This document shows, in pieces, positions 37,611 through 46,312 of a stretch of 51,829 nucleotides of DNA (position 1 is its first letter; every line of letters starts with the position of its first letter). This DNA is from Acidaminococcales bacterium (GTDB taxonomy: Bacteria; Bacillota; Negativicutes; Acidaminococcales; JAISLQ01). The DNA lies in contig JAISLQ010000026.1 of the NCBI GenBank assembly GCA_031290885.1, positions 1 to 51,829 of the forward strand, in the 5' to 3' direction. The notes below the pieces were generated by a model, which was given only the letters and a program-made list of their open reading frames with translations, was not told the DNA's origin and ran no database searches. A program made the position numbers and the translations under genes.

Positions 37611-40559
37611 TCAGGAAACGGCGTTCACGATTGCCGCGAAAACATCTTTGGCGGCCATAATTTTTTCTTCCCCGCCCAAAACGCACAGGTAATTGTCCGC
37701 CAAAAGCGCGCGCACCGGTTCCGCCAACGCCCTGATCTCGGCGGCGGCGCAGCCTAGGATCTCATCGCGCTCTTTTTGCCGCATTTTCAAATCCAAGCCG
37801 CGCAGGTAATATTCCACCGCCCGCTCCAACCGCAGGGAAACGGACAGCGGCTTGTCTAGGTTGCTGATCGCGCCGATCACGTATTTTCGCATCTCGCGCT
37901 CATCCGGGGAAAATTTTTCAATGTAAAGAGGCATTTCTTTAAATACCGCGAGAGTGTCCGCAAGATTGGGGTCGCGGTAGGAATTGAACACCGCGCTGCC
38001 GTTATAGTCAAACCTGGCGTTGGCGCCGTAGGCGCCGCCCTTTACCCGTATTTTGTTCCAAAGATAGTCATAGCGCATGATGTTTTCCAAAACGCGCATC
38101 GCGCCGCCGTAACGGTAGCCGTGCCGGGCAAAGTTGCCGCCGGCGGCCACGTACTGCACTTGGGCGGAGACGATTATGCCTTCGTTTTTCGTCTTTTGCG
38201 CAAAACTATATTTTTGCTTTTCATATATCTGCGCTTTCAAAGGGGAAAAGGCCAAGGACGTTTGCGCAAATACGGCGGCGCGGTCGCTCTCGCCGCAGCA
38301 ATACGCGACGAGCAGGCCGTTGCGGGCAAAGAGGATGCCGGCGGTTGCTTGCAATTTTTCCTGTATTTTTTTTATATCTTCTTGTAACAATAAATTTAAA
38401 AACCGATAATAACTCAAAAAACCCTGTTCGCTATATTTGCCGGCAAGCGAAAAATAAGAAACAAGCCTTTCGGTTACTATGGACTGCCCGCGGGCAAAAA
38501 ACTCCGCGTCCCAGACGGCCTTGCACTCCCCGATAAGTTCCCAAAGGCGCTTTTCGTCGGAAAACACGCTGTTAAGCAATATTTCGGCCATGATGCCGCA
38601 CAATTTATCTATGTCGCGGACAAAAGCCTTGCCGGAGACGACAAATTTCGGGCTGTACTCGTCCGCGCCGCCGGCGGCGGGAAAGGTCCTGACATTAAAC
38701 GCTAAGCCGCCCGTATGGGCATTGATCGTTTTGGCAAGTTCAGCGTAGCCGTATTTTTCGGTTGCGATCCTGCCCAGGAGAGTTTTCAGCAGATGCGCGA
38801 AGGGCACCAGTTCCTCCGGCAAGCCCCGCGCGTCAAAATACAGGTTGACATACGCTATTTTATCGGTGAAGGCCGGCAGGTAGAGAAAATCCACTTCATC
38901 CTTGTTTTCCAAGCTGTATTTGATTTCTTCCGCCGCGCGGTTTATGTCGCCGCGCTCAAGCAGCGGTATTTTGTCCAACATTTCCCGGCTGTCCGCTTTG
39001 CTTTGAACCTCCAGCAGTTTTTTGGTGTTGTCGAGGCAATCGCCCAGTTCTTTGGCGGTGAAGTTCTTTTTTACCGCCGCCAGCTCTTGCGCGATCTTTA
39101 GGTTGCTTCCCTCTTGCAGACCGTAACGCGGCGCTAGCGACAATACCGCCCTGTGCGTGTTGTCCAAAAGGCAGTTTTCGATAAGCGATTCATAATAACG
39201 GGTGGACAGCTTGTCCCGCAGCCCGCCAAGCAACCGGTCGTAAGCCAGGTAAAGCAGGGGGCTGGCGCCGTACAGCCAACTGTCCATGCAGTTTATCGCG
39301 TAGATAAGCCCTTTGGGGTAAACGCCAAAATCCGCTTCGCGCAAGTTAAATTCCATTATGTTCAAAGAAGCGGCAAGCAGTTCTTTGTCTATGCCTTCGA
39401 TGCTGATGTTTTGCAGCGTCCGATAAATAGTGCCGACAAACTTGTTTTGATCCTCCGTCCGCGCGCCGGCCGCCTTTACGGAAAACACCGGCTGGAGGAT
39501 ACTGCGGGAAAAAGACCCGGACACTTCTTTGCCCACCCCGGCGTCAATTAAGGCTTTTTTCAGGGGCGAGGCCGCAGTTTCCAAAAGGTAGTGTTCCAAA
39601 AGTTGCAGGGCCAAATTTTGTTCGGCGTTCAGGGCATCGCCCACAACTGCGTACCAAGCCAAAAAAGTTTTGTTTTTTGCGCTTTCGTCTTTAGCTAAAG
39701 GATAAAAGCCCTCCATTTTTGCCGTGCGCGCCGGCATCGCCTGTTTCGCGGGCGGCGGGGCGGCCGGTATCCGACCGAAAGCCGACAGGTATTCCCGGTC
39801 AAGGAAATCCAACGTTTCTTCAATCGCCAAATCGCCGTAAAGGAAAATATAGCTGTTGGACGGATGATAGAAAGTCCGATGAAAACGCGTGAATTCTTCC
39901 CAACCAAGTTGCGGTATGCTGTCGGGGCTCCCGCCGGACTCAAATCCGTAGGGCGAGGCGGGAAACAGGGCTTTCATCGCCTGCTGTTCCAAAATCGCCT
40001 CCGGCGACGAAAACACGCCTTTCATCTCGTTATACACCACCCCCTTGTATTCGAGCGGCAAATCGGGCGACAACAGCTCGTAATGCCAGCCTTCCTGCTG
40101 GAAAATATACTTGTTGCGATATATGTCGGGATAAAACACGGCATCAAGGTAAACGTCCATGAGGTTGCGAAAATCCTTGCCGTTGCGGCTGGCCACCGGG
40201 TACATGGTCTTGTCCGGGAAGGTCATGGCGTTGACGAAGGTATTCAGCGAACCTTTTACCAATTCGACAAACGGCTCTTTCAGCGGGTATTTGCGCGACC
40301 CGCACAGCACGGAATGTTCCAGTATGTGCGGCAGGCCGGTGTCGTCGGACGGCGGCGTATAGAAACTGATCGAAAAAACTTTATTGTCGTCTTTGCTGGC
40401 CAGATAAAGCAGCCTGGCGCCGCTTTTCTGATGCCGCATTACATAAGCGTCTGCGTCAATTTCCGCCACACGGGTTTTGCCCTCCAGCAAAAAACCCGCA
40501 TAATTGCCGTTAATATTCATAAGACTTTTCGCAATGCCCCCCCTGCCTTTATCGGACAT
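37611..40559 (-). CDS. M16C metallopeptidase (PreP/insulinase family)
   Basis: This 982-residue protein is a single-chain M16C peptidase of the presequence-protease type, with two halves that close around peptides. The inverted zinc motif HILEH (His 78, Glu 81, His 82) is intact in GLPHILEHSVLCGSRKYPLKEPF-type text, and the next conserved Glu lies in NEMKGVFSSPEAI. The C-terminal half has the M16C-associated and inactive M16 domains. In bacteria such enzymes break down oligopeptides in the cytoplasm. There is no signal peptide. The ATG at 40559 has AAGGAGGG about 15 bases upstream, rather far; an ATG 13 codons later is an alternative. The gene stands alone. Confidence 0.92.
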   Translation of the reverse strand: MSDKGRGGIAKSLMNINGNYAGFLLEGKTRVAEIDADAYVMRHQKSGARLLYLASKDDNKVFSISFYTPPSDDTGLPHILEHSVLCGSRKYPLKEPFVELVKGSLNTFVNAMTFPDKTMYPVASRNGKDFRNLMDVYLDAVFYPDIYRNKYIFQQEGWHYELLSPDLPLEYKGVVYNEMKGVFSSPEAILEQQAMKALFPASPYGFESGGSPDSIPQLGWEEFTRFHRTFYHPSNSYIFLYGDLAIEETLDFLDREYLSAFGRIPAAPPPAKQAMPARTAKMEGFYPLAKDESAKNKTFLAWYAVVGDALNAEQNLALQLLEHYLLETAASPLKKALIDAGVGKEVSGSFSRSILQPVFSVKAAGARTEDQNKFVGTIYRTLQNISIEGIDKELLAASLNIMEFNLREADFGVYPKGLIYAINCMDSWLYGASPLLYLAYDRLLGGLRDKLSTRYYESLIENCLLDNTHRAVLSLAPRYGLQEGSNLKIAQELAAVKKNFTAKELGDCLDNTKKLLEVQSKADSREMLDKIPLLERGDINRAAEEIKYSLENKDEVDFLYLPAFTDKIAYVNLYFDARGLPEELVPFAHLLKTLLGRIATEKYGYAELAKTINAHTGGLAFNVRTFPAAGGADEYSPKFVVSGKAFVRDIDKLCGIMAEILLNSVFSDEKRLWELIGECKAVWDAEFFARGQSIVTERLVSYFSLAGKYSEQGFLSYYRFLNLLLQEDIKKIQEKLQATAGILFARNGLLVAYCCGESDRAAVFAQTSLAFSPLKAQIYEKQKYSFAQKTKNEGIIVSAQVQYVAAGGNFARHGYRYGGAMRVLENIMRYDYLWNKIRVKGGAYGANARFDYNGSAVFNSYRDPNLADTLAVFKEMPLYIEKFSPDEREMRKYVIGAISNLDKPLSVSLRLERAVEYYLRGLDLKMRQKERDEILGCAAAEIRALAEPVRALLADNYLCVLGGEEKIMAAKDVFAAIVNAVS

Positions 40560-40730
40560 GGGGAAAAATCGCGCCCTCCTTTGTCGTAAAAATTTTCAAT
40601 GTGCCGCCGCTGAAATCAATGGCCGCATTGAAACCGTGAATTTTAAGAAAACGTGCCCGAAACGCAATTGACAAAAAACAGTTCCCGGGCGGCCGGCCGC
40701 TTTTGGCGGCAATTGCGCGGCGAAAAACCT

Positions 40731-42257
40731 TTATGCCTTAAAATTCGTGCGCAGTTGCACCGCTTCCGCCAGGTGCTTGCTTTCTATGGTGGACGCATGG
40801 TCAAGGTCGGCGATGGTTTGCGCGACTTTTATTATGCGGTCATGGCTGCGCGCGGAAAGGCCAAGGCTGTCAAAGGCTTTTTCCAACAATTGCTCCGCGG
40901 CGCGCGAAAGAGCGCAATGCTTTTTTATTTCTTTATGCCCCATGTGCCCGTTGCAATATAGCCCCTGCCCGTCAAAACGCGCCAGCTGGCGCTCCCTCGC
41001 TTCCTGCACGCGCGCGCGTATTGCCCGGGAAAGTTCCGGCGGCTGTTCGCCGCCTTTTATCTCTTTATATTCCATCCGCGGGACGCGCACTTGCAAATCA
41101 ATGCGGTCAAGCAAAGGGCCGGACAATCTCTTGCGGTAACGCTCAATATCCGCCGCGCCGCAAGAACACGCGTGCGTTGGATCGCCCTGATAGCCGCAGG
41201 GGCAGGGGTTCATGGCCGCGACCAGGATAAATCTGGCCGGATACCGCAACGAAGCCTGTACCCTGGCGATCGACACTTCGCCGTCTTCCAGCGGCTGGCG
41301 CAGGGCTTCCAGGGCCAAACGGGAAAACTCGGGAAATTCGTCCAAAAACAGCACGCCGTTGTGGCTTAAAGTAACTTCACCCGGTTTGGGTATGCGCCCG
41401 CCGCCGATTAAACCGCCGTAGGATATGGTATGGTGCGGGCTGCGAAAGGGCCGCGTAAGCACCGGGCCGTCCTTTTTGCTTAAAAGCCCGGCGACGCTGT
41501 ATATTTTAGTTACCTCCAGCGATTCCTGCTCGGTCATAGCCGGCAGTATGCCGGGCATCCTCCTTGCCAGCATGGTCTTGCCGGAACCGGGACTGCCGAC
41601 CAGCATGATATTGTGCCCGCCGGCCGCCGCTATTTCCATGGCGCGTTTGGCCATGCGCTGCCCTTGCACGTCGGAAAAGTCGTCGGCCGTTTCGGCGTTT
41701 TGGCAAAATTGCTTAAAATCCGTCGGCGCCGCCGGATCTAAAGTCTTTTCGGCGTTAAGGTGCCCCACTATGTCAAGGACGCTGTCCGCGCCGTAAATGG
41801 TCAGGCCGCCCGCAAGCGCCGCCTCCGCCACGTTGCCGCCGGCCAGAAAGAGCGTTTTCTTGCCCTGGCTGCGGGCGTGCGCCGCCATGGGAAGGACGCC
41901 CGACACATCGCGTATAAACCCTTCCAGGGAAAGTTCGCCGATAAATACGGCTTCTATGCAGTCCAATTGGCAGATCTGGCCGCTGGCCGCCAATATGCCG
42001 ACGGCGATAGGCAGATCAAGCCCCGACCCGTCTTTTTTGACGTCGGCGGGCGCCAGGTTGACTGTTATGCGCGTGGCGGGAAAGGAAAAGCCGCTGTTTT
42101 TAATCGCCGCCCGCACTCTTTCCCTGGCCTCCTTCACCGCTACGTCGGGAAGTCCCACAATATCAAAAGCCGGCAGGCCATTGGCTATGTCCACTTCAAC
42201 CGTTACCAGCACCCCGTCAAGGCCATAAGTCGCTTCCCCAAAAGTACGAGCAAACAA
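40731..42257 (-). CDS. comM: ComM/YifB-type AAA+ ATPase (Mg-chelatase-like)
   Basis: This 508-residue protein has the ComM layout. An N-terminal domain has FGEATYGLDG and PAFDIVGLPDVAVKEARERV. The AAA+ core has Walker A VGSPGSGKT, Walker B VLFLDEFPEF and the arginine region FRSPHHTISYGGLIGGG. Then comes a zinc-like Cys cluster, CPCGYQGDPTHACSCG, and a C-terminal helical lid. In Vibrio cholerae ComM is a helicase that helps branch migration of transforming DNA. It is conserved in many species that are not known to be competent. I set the start at a TTG (42257), 7 bases after AAAAGGGG, which matches the family N-terminus (FARTFGEATYG). A TTG at 42278 lacks such a site. Confidence 0.92.
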   Translation of the reverse strand: MFARTFGEATYGLDGVLVTVEVDIANGLPAFDIVGLPDVAVKEARERVRAAIKNSGFSFPATRITVNLAPADVKKDGSGLDLPIAVGILAASGQICQLDCIEAVFIGELSLEGFIRDVSGVLPMAAHARSQGKKTLFLAGGNVAEAALAGGLTIYGADSVLDIVGHLNAEKTLDPAAPTDFKQFCQNAETADDFSDVQGQRMAKRAMEIAAAGGHNIMLVGSPGSGKTMLARRMPGILPAMTEQESLEVTKIYSVAGLLSKKDGPVLTRPFRSPHHTISYGGLIGGGRIPKPGEVTLSHNGVLFLDEFPEFSRLALEALRQPLEDGEVSIARVQASLRYPARFILVAAMNPCPCGYQGDPTHACSCGAADIERYRKRLSGPLLDRIDLQVRVPRMEYKEIKGGEQPPELSRAIRARVQEARERQLARFDGQGLYCNGHMGHKEIKKHCALSRAAEQLLEKAFDSLGLSARSHDRIIKVAQTIADLDHASTIESKHLAEAVQLRTNFKA

Positions 42258-42281
42258 GCCGGTTCCCCTTTTCAGCAAAAA

Positions 42282-42641
42282 TCAATCATAAGTAAAAGCG
42301 GCGACAATATGGTTGATGCCCTCGCCCCCGGGCATGAAATATACTTCTATGACGTCAAAACGGTAGGACGTGAAGGGCGGGCGTTCTTCTTTTATATAAG
42401 AAAGCGCGGCCGACATCACGCGCCGGCGTTTTGTCCTGGTAACGGCTTCCGCCGCCGCGCCGAACTTTTCGTTCGTCCGCGCCTTGACCTCGACGAACAC
42501 CAGTTCGCCGCCTTTGCGCGCGACTATGTCCAATTCCCCCTGCCTGGTGGAATAATTGGCCGCCAATATTTCATATTTGTGTTTCAGCAAAAAAGCGCGG
42601 GCAATTTGCTCGCCTTTTTGCCCAACGGCATTTTTCGGCAT
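42282..42641 (-). CDS. YraN-family (UPF0102) nuclease-like protein
   Basis: This 119-residue protein has the UPF0102 core with the restriction-enzyme-like fold. GQKGEQIARAFL comes first, then the catalytic-type residues in QGELDIVARKGGELVFVEVKAR (Glu, Asp, Glu and Lys in the D..ExK pattern), and RRRVMSAALSYI. The family is thought to be related to DNA repair or uptake and is often beside comM, as here, where it ends 24 bases before the comM start. It has no signal peptide. Activity is not proven for most members. Confidence 0.9.
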   Translation of the reverse strand: MPKNAVGQKGEQIARAFLLKHKYEILAANYSTRQGELDIVARKGGELVFVEVKARTNEKFGAAAEAVTRTKRRRVMSAALSYIKEERPPFTSYRFDVIEVYFMPGGEGINHIVAAFTYD

Positions 42642-42784
42642 ACAAGGCGTCCTTTATGTTCCATGCGACTGCATCCAACTATAATAATAACATAAAAATT
42701 TTATTTGTTCCTCTATTTTATAATTTGCCGCCAAAGCCGCCGCGGCGGCAAACGCAAAGCGCGGGCGGCGGGGCAAAATAACGC

Positions 42785-42842
42785 CGGGAACATCCGGCAA
42801 TCTCCCGCCGCGCCGGCCGCAGGCGATTGTCGGATGTTCCCG
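42785..42842. terminator. Long hairpin terminator of the glycine betaine operon
   Basis: An 18-bp stem (42785-42802 with 42825-42842, one G-U pair) encloses a 22-base loop. It starts 27 bases past the proV stop. As with others in this window, T residues are few after the stem. Upstream of it, 42654-42784, I see AT-rich DNA without other recognisable features. Confidence 0.6.
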
Positions 42843-42869
42843 CAAACAATTTTTCAGGGCGCGCCCGTA

Positions 42870-44063
42870 TCAGAAAAAAGAAAGCACCGACGCTTTCGTG
42901 ATTATGCCGCGAAACAAATCGCTTTCGTCAAGCACTACCAAAGGATATTTCGCCTCCGCCGCCAAGGGGATGATGTCGGCCACCGGGGCGTTTATGTCCC
43001 TTACTATCTGCAAGTCGCGAACGATCGCCTCGGAAAAAGTTTTCTTCCCGTCCCGCACCAAGAGGGCGTTCTCAAGCGTCATGAGGCCGATGAAATTTAA
43101 ATGGTCGCCCACGATGTAGGCGCTGGAAACGCCGCTGTTGCGCATAAAAGCCAGCGCCATGTGGATGCCGTCGCCCATCTTGATCATGCAGGTGGGAGTC
43201 GATATGACATTGCGGACGGACAGAACTTGCCGGACATCGACGCTGTTGGTGAATTTTCTGACATAGTCGTCGGCCGGACTGGACAGCATGTCCTCGGGAG
43301 TGCCTTCCTGCACCATCCGGCCGTCGCGCAAGATGCCGACGCGCGTGCCGATGCGGAAGGCTTCGTTGATGTCATGGGTAATAAAAATGATAGTTTTTTT
43401 CATTTTGTTTTGTATGCGCATAAGCTCAAACTGCAAGTCGTTCTTTACCAAAGGGTCAAGCGCCGAAAAGGCCTCGTCCATTAACAGAATATCCGGATCG
43501 TTGGCCAGGGCGCGGGCAATGCCGACTCTTTGCTTCATGCCGCCGGACAGCTTGTTTATCGGCGTCCCTTCGCAGCCTTCAAGCCCAACCATCGCGAGCA
43601 TTTCCATGCCCTTGGCTTCGCGCGCTTTTTTATCGACTCCGCGCACCTCAAGGCCGTAGCAGACGTTTGACAGGACGTTCCTGTGCGTCATCAGCCCGAA
43701 ATGCTGGAACACCATGGCTATTTTCGTCCGCCTAAGTTCCAGCAGCCGGCGCTCGCCATAGGCCGTAACATCCTCGCCTTCGATGAACACCTTGCCAAAG
43801 GTGGGCGGGTTAAGCATGTTGATGCAGCGCAGAATGGTTGATTTGCCCGAGCCGGAAAGCCCGATAAGCACAAAAATCTCCCCGCGCCCGGCCTCAAAGG
43901 AAATATCCACCGCCGCCGCCGTAACGCCGGTTTTTTCCAATACGGCCTCATTCGTCGCGTTTTTTTGCAGCATCCGCAAAGCGGCGTGCTTATCGACGGC
44001 AAACTCGCGCGCGCGGTAAAACTTATAAAGGTTTTTAACTTCCACAATCGCCGGAACGCTCAC
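42870..44063 (-). CDS. proV: Glycine betaine/proline ABC transporter ATPase with CBS pair (ProV/OpuAA type)
   Basis: This 397-residue protein has an N-terminal ATPase domain with Walker A GLSGSGKST (about 68-76), signature LSGGMKQR (about 176) and Walker B ILLMDEAFSALD. The family-specific insert between the first strands and Walker A is present (about 30-50). A pair of CBS domains occupies the C-terminal part from about residue 280; in OpuA these sense ionic strength or nucleotides and switch the transporter on. The ATG overlaps the proW stop by 4 bases (44060-44063), giving tight coupling. Substrate specificity within the glycine betaine/choline/proline betaine group cannot be read from this subunit. 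Confidence 0.94.
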   Translation of the reverse strand: MSVPAIVEVKNLYKFYRAREFAVDKHAALRMLQKNATNEAVLEKTGVTAAAVDISFEAGRGEIFVLIGLSGSGKSTILRCINMLNPPTFGKVFIEGEDVTAYGERRLLELRRTKIAMVFQHFGLMTHRNVLSNVCYGLEVRGVDKKAREAKGMEMLAMVGLEGCEGTPINKLSGGMKQRVGIARALANDPDILLMDEAFSALDPLVKNDLQFELMRIQNKMKKTIIFITHDINEAFRIGTRVGILRDGRMVQEGTPEDMLSSPADDYVRKFTNSVDVRQVLSVRNVISTPTCMIKMGDGIHMALAFMRNSGVSSAYIVGDHLNFIGLMTLENALLVRDGKKTFSEAIVRDLQIVRDINAPVADIIPLAAEAKYPLVVLDESDLFRGIITKASVLSFF

Positions 44064-44923
44064 CCTGCCCGCCTCTCTTTGCTCATGGCCTGCGTAAGGC
44101 GGTCAATGATTATGGCGATGATGACGATGGACGCGCCGGCAATTATGCCGCGCCCGGATTCAGTGCGGTTGATGGCGATAAGCACTTCCATGCCGAGGCC
44201 GTTCGCGCCGATCATCGCGCAGGTTACCACCATGCCGACGGTCATCATCATCGTTTGGTTGACGCCGGCCATGATCGTAGGCTTGGCCTGCGGTATCTGT
44301 ACCTTCAAAAGCGTCTGCCAGCGCGAAGATCCAAACGCTTTCGCCGCCTCCGTAACTTCCGGGTCCACCTGCCTTATGCCGTGGCTGGTCAGCCGTATGA
44401 CCGGCACTACCGAATAAACAAAGGTGGCCAGGACCGCCGGCGCTTTGCCCGGCCCCATAAGCATGACCGCAGGGATCATGTAGACAAAAACCGGCATGGT
44501 CTGCATAGCGTCCAGCACAGGCCGCAGCCAGGCTTCCGCCCGCCGTGCGGTAGATACGAACACCCCGACCGGAAAGCCGAAAAGCAGGGAAAAAAACACC
44601 GCCGTGATCACTACGGAAAGAGTTTCGTTCATCATCTCCCAATAACCGAAAATCCCGACCGCCATAAGCATCGCGCCGTACAAGGCGGCGCTTTTCGCCC
44701 GGCCGGTCAGCCGCCTGGCGGCGGCCATCACCATGATGATGAACAGCCACCAAGGGATATGCGCGATCACTTGATAGACAAGCCCGATGAAAGTATTTAG
44801 AAAGCCCTTGAATATAGCGAAAAAATCACTATAATGTATATTGAGGTAACGCATAAAAGCGTCAATATCGTCAGTAAAATCCAGATGCAGCCACTGCGGG
44901 AAATTTATCAGCCATTCGCGCAT
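44060..44923 (-). CDS. proW: Glycine betaine/proline ABC transporter permease (ProW type)
   Basis: This 287-residue permease has about six or seven helices and the EAA loop (EVTEAAKAFGSSRWQTLLKV). The family text includes WEMMNETLSVVITAV, FPVGVFVSTARRAEAW, PVLDAMQTMPVFVYMIP and GRGIIAGASIVIIAII. It forms the membrane channel with the ProV ATPase. I chose the ATG at 44923 because GGGGAGG lies 5 bases upstream. An ATG at 44992 would make the chain overlap proX and lacks a site. It begins 17 bases after the proX stop. Confidence 0.94.
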   Translation of the reverse strand: MREWLINFPQWLHLDFTDDIDAFMRYLNIHYSDFFAIFKGFLNTFIGLVYQVIAHIPWWLFIIMVMAAARRLTGRAKSAALYGAMLMAVGIFGYWEMMNETLSVVITAVFFSLLFGFPVGVFVSTARRAEAWLRPVLDAMQTMPVFVYMIPAVMLMGPGKAPAVLATFVYSVVPVIRLTSHGIRQVDPEVTEAAKAFGSSRWQTLLKVQIPQAKPTIMAGVNQTMMMTVGMVVTCAMIGANGLGMEVLIAINRTESGRGIIAGASIVIIAIIIDRLTQAMSKERRAG

Positions 44924-44940
44924 AAATACCTCCCCATATA

Positions 44941-45936
44941 CTATTTTGCGACATATTCGCGCACCGTCCGCGCCTTGTCCGCAGGCAGCCATTTATCCAG
45001 CATGTCGGGATATTTTTTTAACATGTATTTGGCGGCGCCGGCATAGTCGGCCTTGTTGTTTTGCATATAAGCGAGGGCTTCCGCCGTATAGGCGCTTGAA
45101 GTGCGGTATTTTTTCAGGAAATCGGCAAACTCCGGCTCGCGGGCGACAAATTTTTTGTTGGCGACCACCGCCACCGGCACGGACGGAAAAGCGGTCCGGC
45201 CGGCCAGAAAATCATCCTCGGTACTGTAAGGCGCGTCCTTTAACAGCACAAAGTCGTATTTTCCCGTTATCCAAGTCGGCTCCCAAAGATAGCCCGCAAT
45301 CGGCTGCCCTTTTTCGTAAGCCGACACGAAAGCGGCGTACAAGGTCGCTTCCGATCCCGGGCGGAAATATATGAAGTTTTCGTTGAGCCGGTAATAGTTG
45401 AATTTTTTGAAATTTATATTGTCAACCACCCAGCCGGGGATCGCGCCGTAAAGCCGCCCTTTGCCGGGGTTTTCCTCGTCCCGGAAAACATGCGGGTAGC
45501 GCTTCAAATCCGCCACCGAAGAAAGATCGGGCGCGGCGGCCTTGATGCCGCGCCGGGCGTCGCCTTCGATGACATAGCGCGGCACGTATATGCCCTGCCG
45601 GTTGTCGTCAAAATTAATGCCCAGCTCGACAATGGAACCGGTTTTCAAATCGTCTTTGTAAGTCGCTATGTTGCTTGTCCACATTTCAAGATTGACATCA
45701 ATGTCGCCGCGCAAAAGCGCGGTATGCGTAACCGGCGTGGAGCCGGTTATTACCTCTGTTTTCATATTGTAAGCTTTTTCAGCGATTATCTTTACAATTT
45801 CGTTGTGTATCCGAATGCTGTCCCAGCCGGCATCCGTCAGCGCCACCTTTTTGTCGCCCTCCGCGCCGGGGCCGCCGCAGGCCGCGCCCAGAAAAACCGC
45901 CGCCGCGACTGTCAGGATCCATAAAAATTTTTTCAT
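44941..45936 (-). CDS. proX: Glycine betaine/proline substrate-binding protein (ProX/OpuAC type)
   Basis: This 331-residue exported binding protein has a signal region (KKFLWILTVAAAVFLGAAC) that ends in a Cys, so it may be a lipoprotein, although the lipobox (GAAC) is not ideal. The mature part has the OpuAC features: LTDAGWDSIRIHNEI, ITGSTPVTHTALLRGDIDVN, EMWTSN, and GYLWEPTWITGKYDFV, with several Trp and Tyr expected to form the aromatic cage for the quaternary ammonium group. The ATG at 45936 follows AAGGAGG by 7 bases. An ATG six codons earlier is inferior. It is the first gene of the operon proX-proW-proV. Confidence 0.93.
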   Translation of the reverse strand: MKKFLWILTVAAAVFLGAACGGPGAEGDKKVALTDAGWDSIRIHNEIVKIIAEKAYNMKTEVITGSTPVTHTALLRGDIDVNLEMWTSNIATYKDDLKTGSIVELGINFDDNRQGIYVPRYVIEGDARRGIKAAAPDLSSVADLKRYPHVFRDEENPGKGRLYGAIPGWVVDNINFKKFNYYRLNENFIYFRPGSEATLYAAFVSAYEKGQPIAGYLWEPTWITGKYDFVLLKDAPYSTEDDFLAGRTAFPSVPVAVVANKKFVAREPEFADFLKKYRTSSAYTAEALAYMQNNKADYAGAAKYMLKKYPDMLDKWLPADKARTVREYVAK

Positions 45937-46007
45937 GCCATACCTCCTTCGCAAACCTTCTGCGGGAACATTACATTTGCTCCCTTGTGATAATTTTGTA
46001 TAACTAT

Positions 46008-46035
46008 TTTATAATATTTATAATATTTTTGTCAA
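46008..46035 (-). promoter_or_regulatory. Promoter of the proXWV operon
   Basis: On the minus strand: consensus TTGACA (46035-46030), a 16-base spacer and TATAAA (46013-46008), in a very AT-rich stretch. Transcription would start about 65 bases before the proX ATG. Confidence 0.65.
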
Positions 46036-46080
46036 CTTACGGAATTTATTAAAATTTATTTACAGCTAATAACCAATTAA

Positions 46081-46109
46081 TTACCGTTTTTTTCAAAAAA
46101 CGATATGAT
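46081..46109 (+). promoter_or_regulatory. Possible promoter of rqcH
   Basis: TTACCG (46081-46086), a 17-base spacer and TATGAT (46104-46109). The -35 box is poor. If used it gives a leader of about 195 bases before the rqcH start at 46313, in which I see no other feature. Confidence 0.35.
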
Positions 46110-46312
46110 GAGCAAAAAGACAAGCGGACATAAAAGATGAAGCGGCCGACTGCCGCCCCGCGCCCGATAAAAACGCGGCCCGGCAATGCGCGAGGCCAAT
46201 GTTTGGCGCGGCGGCAATCGAGGCGCCGCCCCCCGCGAAAACCAGGAACCCGCGTACGCGTTTTGCCCATAAAACGGCGCTTGGTCAGCGCAAAACGGAG
46301 GCCGAAGCCAAA